Positions 37,076 to 49,000 of a stretch of 64,000 bases of DNA are shown in pieces. Origin of the DNA: Amaurobius ferox (lineage: Eukaryota; Arthropoda; Arachnida; Araneae; Amaurobiidae). The notes below the pieces were generated by a model, which saw only the letters and a list, made by a program, of their open reading frames with translations, did no database searches and was not told where the DNA came from. The stretch's first letter is position 1, and every line of letters begins with the position of its first letter. The DNA lies in assembly GCA_951213105.1 (NCBI GenBank), contig OX578150.1, positions 21,182,022 to 21,246,021 on the forward strand. The letters are read 5' to 3'. Both the position numbers and the translations under genes were made by a program.

Positions 37076-37370
37076 ACATTGGAGCAGGGATAGTTCAGTG
37101 ATTAAGACAAAAGGATTGCACTCGCAGGTGCCGAGTTCGATACTTAACGCCGTCCCAAAACTACCCCTCGTGTCTACGCTAAGTAATATAAATCCATATG
37201 TCTGAATATCCATCCGAGATCTGACGGGTCAGGGGAAGGATAGTCTCTGTGGTTGCCATTCCACTGAGTTACGCTATAAAGCGGATGACTTAAGAATGAA
37301 CTGTGATCCACCCTCTGTGGTGCTCCGGGGCAACGTGTTATGACAGTGAAGTGGATTACCATTCACCCGC
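37076..37370 (+). mobile_element. tRNA-derived SINE, second subfamily
   Basis: It starts near GGAGCAGGGATAGTTCAGTG (A box), has GAGTTCGATAC (B box with one change) about 45 nt on, and shares CAGGGGAAGGATAG and CTGTGGTTGCCATTCCACTG with the copy at 34395. The minus-strand frame over it is a by-product. The right end passes into GTGCTCCGGGGCAACG without a recognisable tail. Confidence 0.75.
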
Positions 37371-37489
37371 TTCTATATCTTTAATTAACAAATGCTTTGC
37401 TTTGGCGGGGGGGGGGGGGGGGAGTTGCACAAATAAGATAGTTAGCGTATTATTTTCATCGATATTTTTTCGGGTTTTTTAGCGTTAGA
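37371..37489. other. Spacer with a G-run between two SINEs
   Basis: A run of about fourteen G lies at 37,410-37,423. No other feature. Confidence 0.6.
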
Positions 37490-37735
37490 ATGGAACTCAA
37501 CACTGTTGCGATAACTGTGACACGCAGGCCCTGATAGCCCTGGCATTAAGATCACACACAGTAGACCTGGATTTGATCCCCGCCCACAAAACTCTCTCTG
37601 CGTCTACGCTGAGTATGGGCACGTTAAATGTGTAGTCCGAAAGTTCACTCGAGAGGTAATGGGTTAGGAGGAAGGATGGTACGATTCCTGTGTTTGCCAC
37701 TTCCTTGGATTCCTGTTTAAATTAGATGGTACTAT
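37490..37735 (+). mobile_element. tRNA-derived SINE, third variant
   Basis: GATAGCCCTGGCATTAAG (A-box-like) and CTGGATTTGATCCC (B-box-like, one change) are spaced as in a tRNA. The body has CTGCGTCTACGCTGAGTATG and GAGGAAGGATGGTACGATTC, the same landmarks as the other SINEs here. More diverged than the two copies upstream. Confidence 0.65.
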
Positions 37736-38025
37736 TTTGGCCGTTCGAACACTTAGCCTTGCTTACACTTTCGGGTAGATCAGATAGTCTGAGTAACGAA
37801 AAAACATAACTGTAACTCAGAAATGTCACGTGGAAATGATCTCATTCCATTTTCTCCGGATTGTTTCATTTAAAGTCAACTGCATTGTTGTGCAGTATGA
37901 GCTCAATTTTCTGTAAATTTGAAGCCTACTGCACGGTATGACAGAATTCTTTGGTTTCCATAGAGCTTCGTAAAGCTGTAATATAGTGATTTTTGCTGCC
38001 AGTGGTAGTTATTGACTATTCGCTG

Positions 38026-38051
38026 CTGAAGAGTGGCAACAAGTGCGAAAC
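38026..38051 (+). ncRNA. Hammerhead-like core
   Basis: CTGAAGA (38026-38032) fits CUGANGA exactly and GAAAC (38047-38051) fits the second box, with a 14-nt segment between that could form a weak helix II. The following CGTT could give a GTT triplet. The outer helix I is not clear here. Confidence 0.4.
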
Positions 38052-38145
38052 CGTTAAAAAATACCTTAGACTAGTAAAAATATGTTTTTAATTTTACTTA
38101 GAATAACATTATGTTTTCGATATTTTAATCATTATTGTGAATAGT

Positions 38146-38176
<31 letters not shown>

Positions 38177-39621
38177 TACATACATACAAACATAAGATTT
38201 ACTCTTGACAACTGAGCTCAATGGTTTTTATTCAGAAACGTTTTAGCTTAGAATTAAATGAATAAGACATCTCAACTCCTGATGGTAATGGGAAATTTGT
38301 GGAAAGAACGCGCACTTGTAAGTTGTTCCGAGTGCCATTGTCATGTTTCGGTTCATATTTTTCTTTGTCATTATTTCTGAGTAGATAGATGTAATGTTAT
38401 GTATATTTAACTTGTGTTTCATAGCCTATAATTCATATTAGTATTTTATATTTGTAATGGAGTTATCTGCCTTAGTGTAAAACACAAAACTTAATCGTCT
38501 TTCGCCATTTAGTTCATATTGGATGGCAGTTTTTATTTTTTTGGTTTTGTATTTCCAGTTTTAGTTTTTCTTTAAAATAAATGTTGTTTTGATCTTAATA
38601 TATTTTAAATTTTAAACAATGTGTAATTGAATCCATTTTTCTATTTTTTCGTTTATATATTCTATTGTGTGATTTGCCCATATATCGTCTACCATTCTAC
38701 GTTCTTGGATTATCTGATAAATCGTAAATAAATATTTATTGTACTCTAAAGTAATATAAAAATGTGAATTAGTATTATTTACATTAGGTAGAAACAATAT
38801 TATTTAAATTATTTGCAGAATAGGATCCCATGCAATCTGCAGGGTTTAAGTTATGTGTCAAATTAAACATTTGTCGCCAAGTTGTCCTTTCTAGGCCTCA
38901 TATTTTGTTCAGTCTTCTGAAACGTATTTTTATCTATTAATTATTTTCAGTTCAAGTTTTTGCATTTCGATTTTCTTATCACATAAGTGTGGTATACTTA
39001 TTGCTAATTTATCAATTGTTCGTGGACAGTTCCACATTCTTGCGGTACTGGATTTATTCTATTCGACATCATTTTTGTTTTTAACATATAATTGAATAGT
39101 TTAGGATAGTATCAACATTTCTACTATACACATGGCGAATATTTGACCACAACTTACTTGCGCACTTGATTGATCATTTGATTGGGACCTTACTTGATCT
39201 TAATATTATTTAAATTTAATCAATGTGTAATTAAATCTACTTTTCGTTTAAATATTGTTCTTTTGTGCGATTTGGCGACATTTCGACTACCATTCTACGT
39301 TCTTGGAATATCTTCAACTTTGCATTTCTAAGAGGGCTCTTGCAATATTTTTATGTTAAACGATAAGCATGCATTAACTTGTTTGGAAAACGCTTTTGCT
39401 TGTTTGAAAATATGGTTAATCCGGAGAATAGGTCACCTTGGTTAAATATGAAAATACGCCACACACCTTTGCGAGCGCATTATGTTGTAATCTGATAGCC
39501 TCTTGGATCGGATGTTTTCAGCTGTAATTGTGTAACATCCGATAAGAACACTTTAAGAATACGTTTCTGTGGTTGCTACAGTTTTGTGATGTAAATAAAA
39601 AGCATTTTTATCAACATTTTG
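38052..39621. other. Intergenic DNA with a diverged direct repeat
   Basis: A ~130-bp block at about 38,590-38,725 recurs at 39,197-39,325 (shared AATGTGTAATT, a TGCGATTTG-type phrase, and CTACCATTCTACGTTCTTGG). A short (TA)n lies at 38,147-38,171. Nothing coding is convincing. Confidence 0.55.
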
Positions 39622-40617
39622 GTCCGAAGTCGTACATACGGACCACTGGTACATTCGTTCCAAAGATTTCGACTTTTGGGTCGAACCCCTGCCCATGTAC
39701 GGACCACTGGTACATTCGTTCTACAGATTTCGATCTTTAGGTCGAACCCCTGCCCCTACATGGACCACTGGTACATTCGTTCTACAGATTTCGACCATTA
39801 GGTCGAACCCCCCCCCTTGTACGGAACACTGGTACATTCGCTCTATAGATTTCGACCTGTAGGTCGAACCTCTGCCCCTCTACGGACCACTTGTACATTC
39901 GTTCTACAGATTACGATCTTTAGGTTGAACCCCTGCTCCTACACGGACCACTGGTACTTTCGTTCCACAGATTTCGACCATTAGGTCGAACCCCCTGCCC
40001 TTGTACGAAACACTGGTACATTCATTCTACAGATTTCGACCTGTAGATCGAACCTCTGCCCCTGTACGGACGGACCACTGGTACATTCATTCTGCAGATT
40101 TCGGCCTTTAGGTCGTAACCTGTCTCTACACGGACCACTGGTACAGTCGTTCTACATATTTCGGCCTTTAGGTCGTAATCCTACCTCTACACGGACCACT
40201 GGTACAGTCGTTTAACAGATTTCGACCTTTCAGCCCTTGTACGACCACTGGTACAATCGTTCTACAGATTTCGACCTTTATGTCGAACCCCTGCCCCTAC
40301 ACGGACCACTGGTACATTCATTCCACAGATTTCGACCCTCGGGTCGAACTCCTGCCCCTGTACGGACCACTAGTAATTTCGTTCTACGGATTTCGACTTT
40401 TAGGTCGTACCCCTGCCTCTACACGGACCACTGCTACATCCTTTCCACAGATTTCGACCTTTAGGTCGAATCTTTTCCCTTACACGGACCACTGGTACAT
40501 ACTGACCACTGGTACATTTGTTCAACAGATTTCGGCCTTTAGGTAGTTCCCCTGCCTCTACACAGACCACTGGTACATTCGTTTCACAGATTTCGAACTT
40601 TCTGCCTCTGTACGACC

Positions 40618-43125
40618 CACTGATAAAATCGTTCTACAGATTTCGACGTTTATGTCGAACCCTTGCCCCTACACGGACCACTCGTACATTCGTTCCAGAC
40701 TTCGAACTTCAAGTCGAACCCAGCCCCTGTACGGAGCACTGGTACATTCGTTCTACAGATTTCGATCTTTAGGTCGAACCCCTGCCCCTAAATTGACAAC
40801 TGGTACATACGGACCACTGGTATATTCATTGCACATGACCTTTAGGTCGAACCCCTGCCCCTGTATGTACCACTAGTACATTCGTTCTACAGATTTCGAC
40901 CTTTAAGGAGAACCCCTGCCCCTGTACGGACCACTGGTACATTCGTTCTACAGATTTCGACCTTTAGGTCGAATCCCTGCCTCTACACGGACCACTGGTA
41001 CATTCTTTCCACAGATTTCGACCTTTAGGTCGAACCTTTGCCCTTACACGGACCACTGGTGCATTCGTTCTACAGATTTCGGCCTTTAGGTCGTACCCCC
41101 AGCCTCTACACGGACCACTGGTACATTCGTTTAGCAGATTTCGACCTTTCTGCTCGTGTACGGACCACTGGTACAACCGTTCTACAGATTTCGACCTTTA
41201 TGTTGAATCCTTGCCCCTACACGGACCACTGGTACATTCGTTCCAGACTTCGACTTTCAGGTCGAACCCCGCCCCTGTACAGATTACTGGTACATTCGTT
41301 CCACAGATTTCGACCTTCAGGTCGAACCCCTGCCCCTGTACGGACCTCTGGTACTTTCGTTCTACGGATTTCGACTTTTAGGTCGAACCCCTGCCTCTAC
41401 ACGGACCACTGGTACACTCTTTCCACAGATTTCGACCTTTAGGTCGAATCTTTGCCCTTACACGGACCACTGGTACATTCTTTCAACAGATTTCGGCCTT
41501 AGGTCGTTCCCCTGCCTCTACACAGACCACTGGTACATTCGTTTCACAGATTTCGAACTTTCTGCCTCTGTACGACCCACTGATACAATCGTTCTACAGA
41601 TTTCGACCTTTATGTCGAACCCTTGCCCCTACACGGACCACTCGTACATTCGTTCCAGACTTCGACCTTCAAGTCGAACCCAGCCCCTGTACGGAGCACT
41701 GGTACATTCGTTCTACAGATTTCGATCTTTAGGTCGAACCCCTGCCCCTAAATTGACAACTGGTACATACGGACCACTGGTATATTCATTGCACATGACC
41801 TTTAGGTCGAACCCCTGCCCCTGTATGTACCACTAGTACATTCGTTCTACAGATTTCGACCTTTAAGGAGAACCCCTGCCCCTGTACGGACCACTGGTAC
41901 ATTCGTTCTACAGATTTCGACCTTTAGGTCGAATCCCTGCCTCTACACGGACCACTGGTACATTCTTTTCACAGATTTCGACCTTTACGTCGAACCTTTG
42001 CCCTTACACGGACCACTGGTGCATTCGTTCTACAGATTTCGGCCTTTAGGTCGTACCCCCAGCCTCTACACGGACCACTGGTACATTCGTTTAACAGATT
42101 TCGACCTTTCTGCCATGTACGGACCACTGGTACAACCGTTCTACAGATTTCGACCTTTATGTTGAATCCTTGCCCCTACACAGACCACTGGTACATTCGT
42201 TCCAGACTTCGACTTTCAGGTCGAACCCCGCCCCTGTACAGATTACTGGTACATTCGTTCCACAGATTTCGACCTTCAGGTCGAACCCCTGCCCCTGTAC
42301 GGACCACTGGTACTTTCGTTCTACGGATTTCGACTTTTAGGTCGAACCCCTGCCTCTACACGGACCACTGGTACATTATTTCCACAGATTTCGACCTTTA
42401 GGTCGAATCTTTGCCCTTACACGGACCACTGGTACATTCTTTCAACAGATTTCGGCCCTTAGGTCGTTCCCCTGCCTCTACACAGACCACTGGTACATTC
42501 GTTTCACAGATTTCGAACTTTCTGCCTCTGTACGACCCACTGATACAATCGTTCTAAAGATTTCGACCTTTATGTCGAACCCTTGCCCCTACACGGACCA
42601 CTCGTACATTCGTTCCAGACTTCGACCTTCAAGTCGAACCCAGCCCCTGTACGGAGCACTGGTACATTCGTTCTACTGATTTCGATCTTTAGGTCGAACC
42701 CCTGCCCCTAAATTGACAACTGGTACATACGGACCACTGATATATTCATTGCACATGACCTTTAGGTCGAACCCCTGCCCCTGTATGTACCACTAGTACA
42801 TTTGTTCTACAGATTTCGACCTTTAAGGAGAACCCCTGCCACTGTACGGACCACTGGTACATTCGTTCTACAGATTTCGACCTTTAGGTCGAATACCTGC
42901 CTCTACACGGACCACTGGTACATTCTTTCCACAGATTTCGACCATTAGGTCGAACCTTTGCCCTTACACGGACCACTGGTGCATTCGTTCTACAGATTTC
43001 GGCCTTTAGGTCGTACCCCCAGCCTCTACACGGACCACTGGTACATTCGTTTAACAGATTTCGACCTTTCTGCCCGTGTACGGACCACTGGTACAACCGT
43101 TCTACAGATTTCGACCTTTATGTCG
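40618..43125. repeat. ~960-bp higher-order blocks, about 2.6 copies
   Basis: A block of about 16 monomers starting near CTGTACGACCCACTGATA (40,611, 41,571, 42,530) repeats with a 960-bp period and the same internal sequence of variants, such as the TTCCAGACTTCG and CATTGCACATGACC monomers. The same blocks are seen again 5,709 bp on. Confidence 0.85.
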
Positions 43126-43389
43126 AACCCTTGCTGCTAGACGGACCACTGGTACATTCGTTTCAGACTTCGACCTTTAGGTCGAACCCCGCCACTGTAC
43201 GGACCACTGGTACATTCGTTCTACAGATTTCGATCTTTAGGTCGAACCCCTGCCCCTACATAGACCACTGGTACACACGGACCACTGGTATATTCAATGC
43301 ACATATTTCGACTTTTAGGTCGAACCCCTGCTCCTGTACGGACCACTAGTACATTCGTTCTACAGATTTCGACCTTTAAGGAGAACCTC

Positions 43390-43800
43390 TGCCTCTGTAC
43401 GGACCACTGGTGCATTCGTTCTACAGATTTCGATCTTTAGGTCGAACCCCTGCCCCTACATAGACTACTGGTACATACGGACCACTGGTATATTCTTTGC
43501 ACGTATTTCGACCTTTAGGTCGAATCTCTGCCCCTGTATGTACCATTAGTACATTCGTTCTACAGATATCGACCTTTAGGGAGAACCCCTGCCTCTGTAC
43601 GGACCACTGGTGCATTCGTTCTACAGATTTCGATCTTTAGGTCGAACCCCTGCCCCTACATAGACTACTGGTATATACGGACCACTGGTATATTCTTTGC
43701 ACGTATTTCGACCTTTTGGTCAAATCTCTGCCCCTCTATGTACCATTAGTACATTCGTTCTACAGATTTCGACCTTTAGGTCAAAGTCTTGCCTCTACAC
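43390..43800. repeat. ~200-bp higher-order block repeated inside the satellite
   Basis: The order GTGCATTCGTTCTACAG, ACATAGACTACTGG, TATTCTTTGCACGTATTTCG, TGTACCATTAGTAC repeats with a period of 200 bp, about twice, from 43,409. It recurs at 49,118 and once near 52,000. Confidence 0.8.
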
Positions 43801-46098
43801 GGATCACAGGTACATTCGTTCCACGGATTTCGACTTTTAGGTCGAATTTTACTCCTACACGGTGCACTGGTACATACGGGCCACTGGTACATACGGACCA
43901 CTGCTACATTCCTTTCACAGATTTAGAACTTTAGGTCGAATCCCTGCCCCTGTACGGACCACTGGTACTTTCGTTCTACGGATTTCGACTTTTAGGTCGA
44001 ACCCCTGCCTCTACACGGACCACTGGTACATTCTTTCCACAGATTTCGACCTTTAGGTCGAATATTTGCCCTTACACGGACCACTGGTACATTCTTTCAA
44101 CAGATTTCGGCCTTTAGGTCGTTCCCCTGCCTCTACACAGACCACTGGTACATTCGTTTCACAGATTTCGAACTTTCTGCCTCTGTACGACCCACTGATA
44201 CAATCGTTCTACAGATTTCGACCTTTATGTCGAACCCTTGCCCCTACACGGATCACTCGTACATTCGTTCCAGACTTCGACCTTCAAGTCGAACCCAGCC
44301 CCTGTACGGAGCACTGGTACATTCGTTCTACAGATTTCGATCTTTAGGTCGAAGCCCTGCCCCTAAATTGACCACTGGTACATACGGACCACTGGTATAT
44401 TCATTGCACATGACCTTTAGGTCGAACCCCTGCCCCTGTATGTACCACTAGTACATTCGTTCTACAGATTTCGACCTTTAGGGAGAACCCCTGCCCCTGT
44501 ACGGACCACTGGTACATTCGTTCTACAGATTTCGACCTTTAGGTCGAATCCCTGCCTCTACACGGACCACTGGTACATTCTTTCCACAGATTTCGACCTT
44601 TAGGTCGAACCTTTGCCCTTACACGGACCACTGGTACATACGGACTACTGGTGCATTCGTTCTACAGATTTCGGCCTTTAGGTCGTACCCCCAGCCTCTA
44701 CACGGACCACTGGTACATTCGTTTAACAGATTTCGACCTTTCTGGCCATGTACGGACCACTGGTACAACCGTTCTACAGATTTCGACCTTTATGTTGAAT
44801 CCTTGCCCCTACACGGACCACTGGTACATTTGTTCCAGACTTCGACTTTCAGGTCGAACCCCGCCCCTGTACAGATTACTGGTACAATCGTTCCACAGAT
44901 TTCGACCTTCAGGTCGAACCCCTGCCCCTGTACGGACCACTGGTACTTTCGTTCTACGGATTTCGACTTTTAGGTCGAACCCCTGCCTCTACACGGACCA
45001 CTGGTACATTCTTTCCACAGATTTCGACCTTTAGGTCGAATCATTGCCCTTACACGGACCACTGGTGCATTCTTTCAACAGATTTCGGCCTTTAGGTCGT
45101 TCCCCTGCCTCTACACGGACCACTGGTACATTCGTTTCACAGCTTTCGACCTTTCTGCCCCTGTACGGCCCACTGGTACAATCGTTCTACAGATTTCGAC
45201 CTTTATGTCGAACCCTTGCCGCTAGACGGAACACTGGTACATTCGTTTCAGACTTCGACCTTTAGGTCGAACCCCGCCACTGTACGGACCACTGGTACAT
45301 TCGTTCTACAGATTTCGATCTTTAGGTCGAACCCCTGCCCCTACATAGACCACTGGTACATACGGACCACTGGTATATTCAATGCACATATTTCGACTTT
45401 TAGGTCGAACCCCTGCTCCTGTACGGACCACTAGTACATTCGTTCTACAGATATCGACCTTTAGGGAGAACCCCTGCCTCTGTACGGACCACTGGTACAT
45501 TCGTTCTACAGATTTCGACCTTTAGGTCGAACTCCTGCCTCTACACGGATCACTGGTACATTCGTTCCACGGATTTCGACTTTTAGGTCGAATTTTTTTC
45601 TCCTACACGGTGCACTGGTACATACGGGCCACTGGTACATACGGACCACTGCTACATTCGTTTCACAGATTTAGAGCTTTAGGTCGAATCCCTGCCCCTG
45701 TACGGACCACTGGTACTTTCGTTCTACGGATTTCGACTTTTAGGTCGAACCCCTGCCTCTACACGGACCACTGGTACATTCTTTCCACAGATTTCGACCT
45801 TTAGGTCGAATATTTGCCCTTACACGGACCACTGGTACATTCTTTCAACAGATTTCGGCCTTTAGCTCGTTCCCCTGCCTCTACACGGACCACTGGTACA
45901 TACGGACCACTGGTACATTCGTTTCACAGATTTCGTCCTTTCTGCCCCTGAAAGGCCCACTGTTACAATTGTTCTACAGATTTCGACCTTTATGTCGAAC
46001 CCTTGCCTCTACACGGACCACTCGTACATTCGTTCCAGACTTCGAACTTCAAGTCGAACCCAGCCCCTGTACGGAGCACTGGTACATTCGTTCTACAG

Positions 46099-49000
46099 AT
46101 TTCGACTTTTAGGTCGTACCCCTGCCTCTACACGGACCACTGCTACATCCTTTCCACAGATTTCGACCTTTAGGTCGAATCTTTTCCCTTACACGGACCA
46201 CTGGTACATACTGACCACTGGTACATTTGTTCAACAGATTTCGGCCTTTAGGTAGTTCCCCTGCCTCTACACAGACCACTGGTACATTCGTTTCACAGAT
46301 TTCGAACTTTCTGCCTCTGTACGACCCACTGATAAAATCGTTCTACAGATTTCGACCTTTATGTCGAACCCTTGCCCCTACACGGACCACTCGTACATTC
46401 GTTCCAGACTTCGAACTTCAAGTCGAACCCAGCCCCTGTACGGAGCACTGGTACATTCGTTCTACAGATTTCGATCTTTAGGTCGAACCCCTGCCCCTAA
46501 ATTGACAACTGGTACATACGGACCACTGGTATATTCATTGCACATGACCTTTAGGTCGAACCCCTGCCCCTGTATGTACCACTAGTACATTCGTTCTACA
46601 GATTTCGACCTTTAAGGAGAACCCCTGCCCCTGTACGGACCACTGGTACATTCGTTCTACAGATTTCGACCTTTAGGTCGAATCCCTGCCTCTACACGGA
46701 CCACTGGTACATTCTTTCCACAGATTTCGACCTTTAGGTCGAACCTTTGCCCTTACACGGACCACTGGTGCATTCGTTCTACAGATTTCGGCCTTTAGGT
46801 CGTACCCCCAGCCTCTACACGGACCACTGGTACATTCGTTTAGCAGATTTCGACCTTTCTGCTCGTGTACGGACCACTGGTACAACCGTTCTACAGATTT
46901 CGACCTTTATGTTGAATCCTTGCCCCTACACGGACCACTGGTACATTCGTTCCAGACTTCGACTTTCAGGTCGAACCCCGCCCCTGTACAGATTACTGGT
47001 ACATTCGTTCCACAGATTTCGACCTTCAGGTCGAACCCCTGCCCCTGTACGGACCTCTGGTACTTTCGTTCTACGGATTTCGACTTTTAGGTCGAACCCC
47101 TGCCTCTACACGGACCACTGGTACACTCTTTCCACAGATTTCGACCTTTAGGTCGAATCTTTGCCCTTACACGGACCACTGGTACATTCTTTCAACAGAT
47201 TTCGGCCTTAGGTCGTTCCCCTGCCTCTACACAGACCACTGGTACATTCGTTTCACAGATTTCGAACTTTCTGCCTCTGTACGACCCACTGATACAATCG
47301 TTCTACAGATTTCGACCTTTATGTCGAACCCTTGCCCCTACACGGACCACTCGTACATTCGTTCCAGACTTCGACCTTCAAGTCGAACCCAGCCCCTGTA
47401 CGGAGCACTGGTACATTCGTTCTACAGATTTCGATCTTTAGGTCGAACCCCTGCCCCTAAATTGACAACTGGTACATACGGACCACTGGTATATTCATTG
47501 CACATGACCTTTAGGTCGAACCCCTGCCCCTGTATGTACCACTAGTACATTCGTTCTACAGATTTCGACCTTTAAGGAGAACCCCTGCCCCTGTACGGAC
47601 CACTGGTACATTCGTTCTACAGATTTCGACCTTTAGGTCGAATCCCTGCCTCTACACGGACCACTGGTACATTCTTTTCACAGATTTCGACCTTTACGTC
47701 GAACCTTTGCCCTTACACGGACCACTGGTGCATTCGTTCTACAGATTTCGGCCTTTAGGTCGTACCCCCAGCCTCTACACGGACCACTGGTACATTCGTT
47801 TAACAGATTTCGACCTTTCTGCCATGTACGGACCACTGGTACAACCGTTCTACAGATTTCGACCTTTATGTTGAATCCTTGCCCCTACACAGACCACTGG
47901 TACATTCGTTCCAGACTTCGACTTTCAGGTCGAACCCCGCCCCTGTACAGATTACTGGTACATTCGTTCCACAGATTTCGACCTTCAGGTCGAACCCCTG
48001 CCCCTGTACGGACCACTGGTACTTTCGTTCTACGGATTTCGACTTTTAGGTCGAACCCCTGCCTCTACACGGACCACTGGTACATTATTTCCACAGATTT
48101 CGACCTTTAGGTCGAATCTTTGCCCTTACACGGACCACTGGTACATTCTTTCAACAGATTTCGGCCCTTAGGTCGTTCCCCTGCCTCTACACAGACCACT
48201 GGTACATTCGTTTCACAGATTTCGAACTTTCTGCCTCTGTACGACCCACTGATACAATCGTTCTAAAGATTTCGACCTTTATGTCGAACCCTTGCCCCTA
48301 CACGGACCACTCGTACATTCGTTCCAGACTTCGACCTTCAAGTCGAACCCAGCCCCTGTACGGAGCACTGGTACATTCGTTCTACTGATTTCGATCTTTA
48401 GGTCGAACCCCTGCCCCTAAATTGACAACTGGTACATACGGACCACTGATATATTCATTGCACATGACCTTTAGGTCGAACCCCTGCCCCTGTATGTACC
48501 ACTAGTACATTTGTTCTACAGATTTCGACCTTTAAGGAGAACCCCTGCCACTGTACGGACCACTGGTACATTCGTTCTACAGATTTCGACCTTTAGGTCG
48601 AATACCTGCCTCTACACGGACCACTGGTACATTCTTTCCACAGATTTCGACCTTTAGGTCGAACCTTTGCCCTTACACGGACCACTGGTGCATTCGTTCT
48701 ACAGATTTCGGCCTTTAGGTCGTACCCCCAGCCTCTACACGGACCACTGGTACATTCGTTTAACAGATTTCGTCCTTTCTGCCCGTGTACGGACCACTGG
48801 TACAACCGTTCTACAGATTTCGACCTTTATGTCGAACCCTTGCTGCTAGACGGACCACTGGTACATTCGTTTCAGACTTCGACCTTTAGGTCGAACCCCG
48901 CCACTGTACGGACCACTGGTACATTCGTTCTACAGATTTCGATCTTTAGGTCGAACCCCTGCCCCTACATAGACCACTGGTACACACGGACCACTGGTAT

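Larger units (their letters stand above)
40390..46017. repeat. Satellite super-unit, copy 1 (period 5,709 bp)
   Basis: Every landmark in this stretch recurs exactly 5,709 bp later (for example the Met codons at 41,038 and 46,747, or 44,066 and 49,775). Over about 5.6 kb I noticed only a handful of base differences. Before 40,383 and after 46,017 the correspondence stops. Confidence 0.95.
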
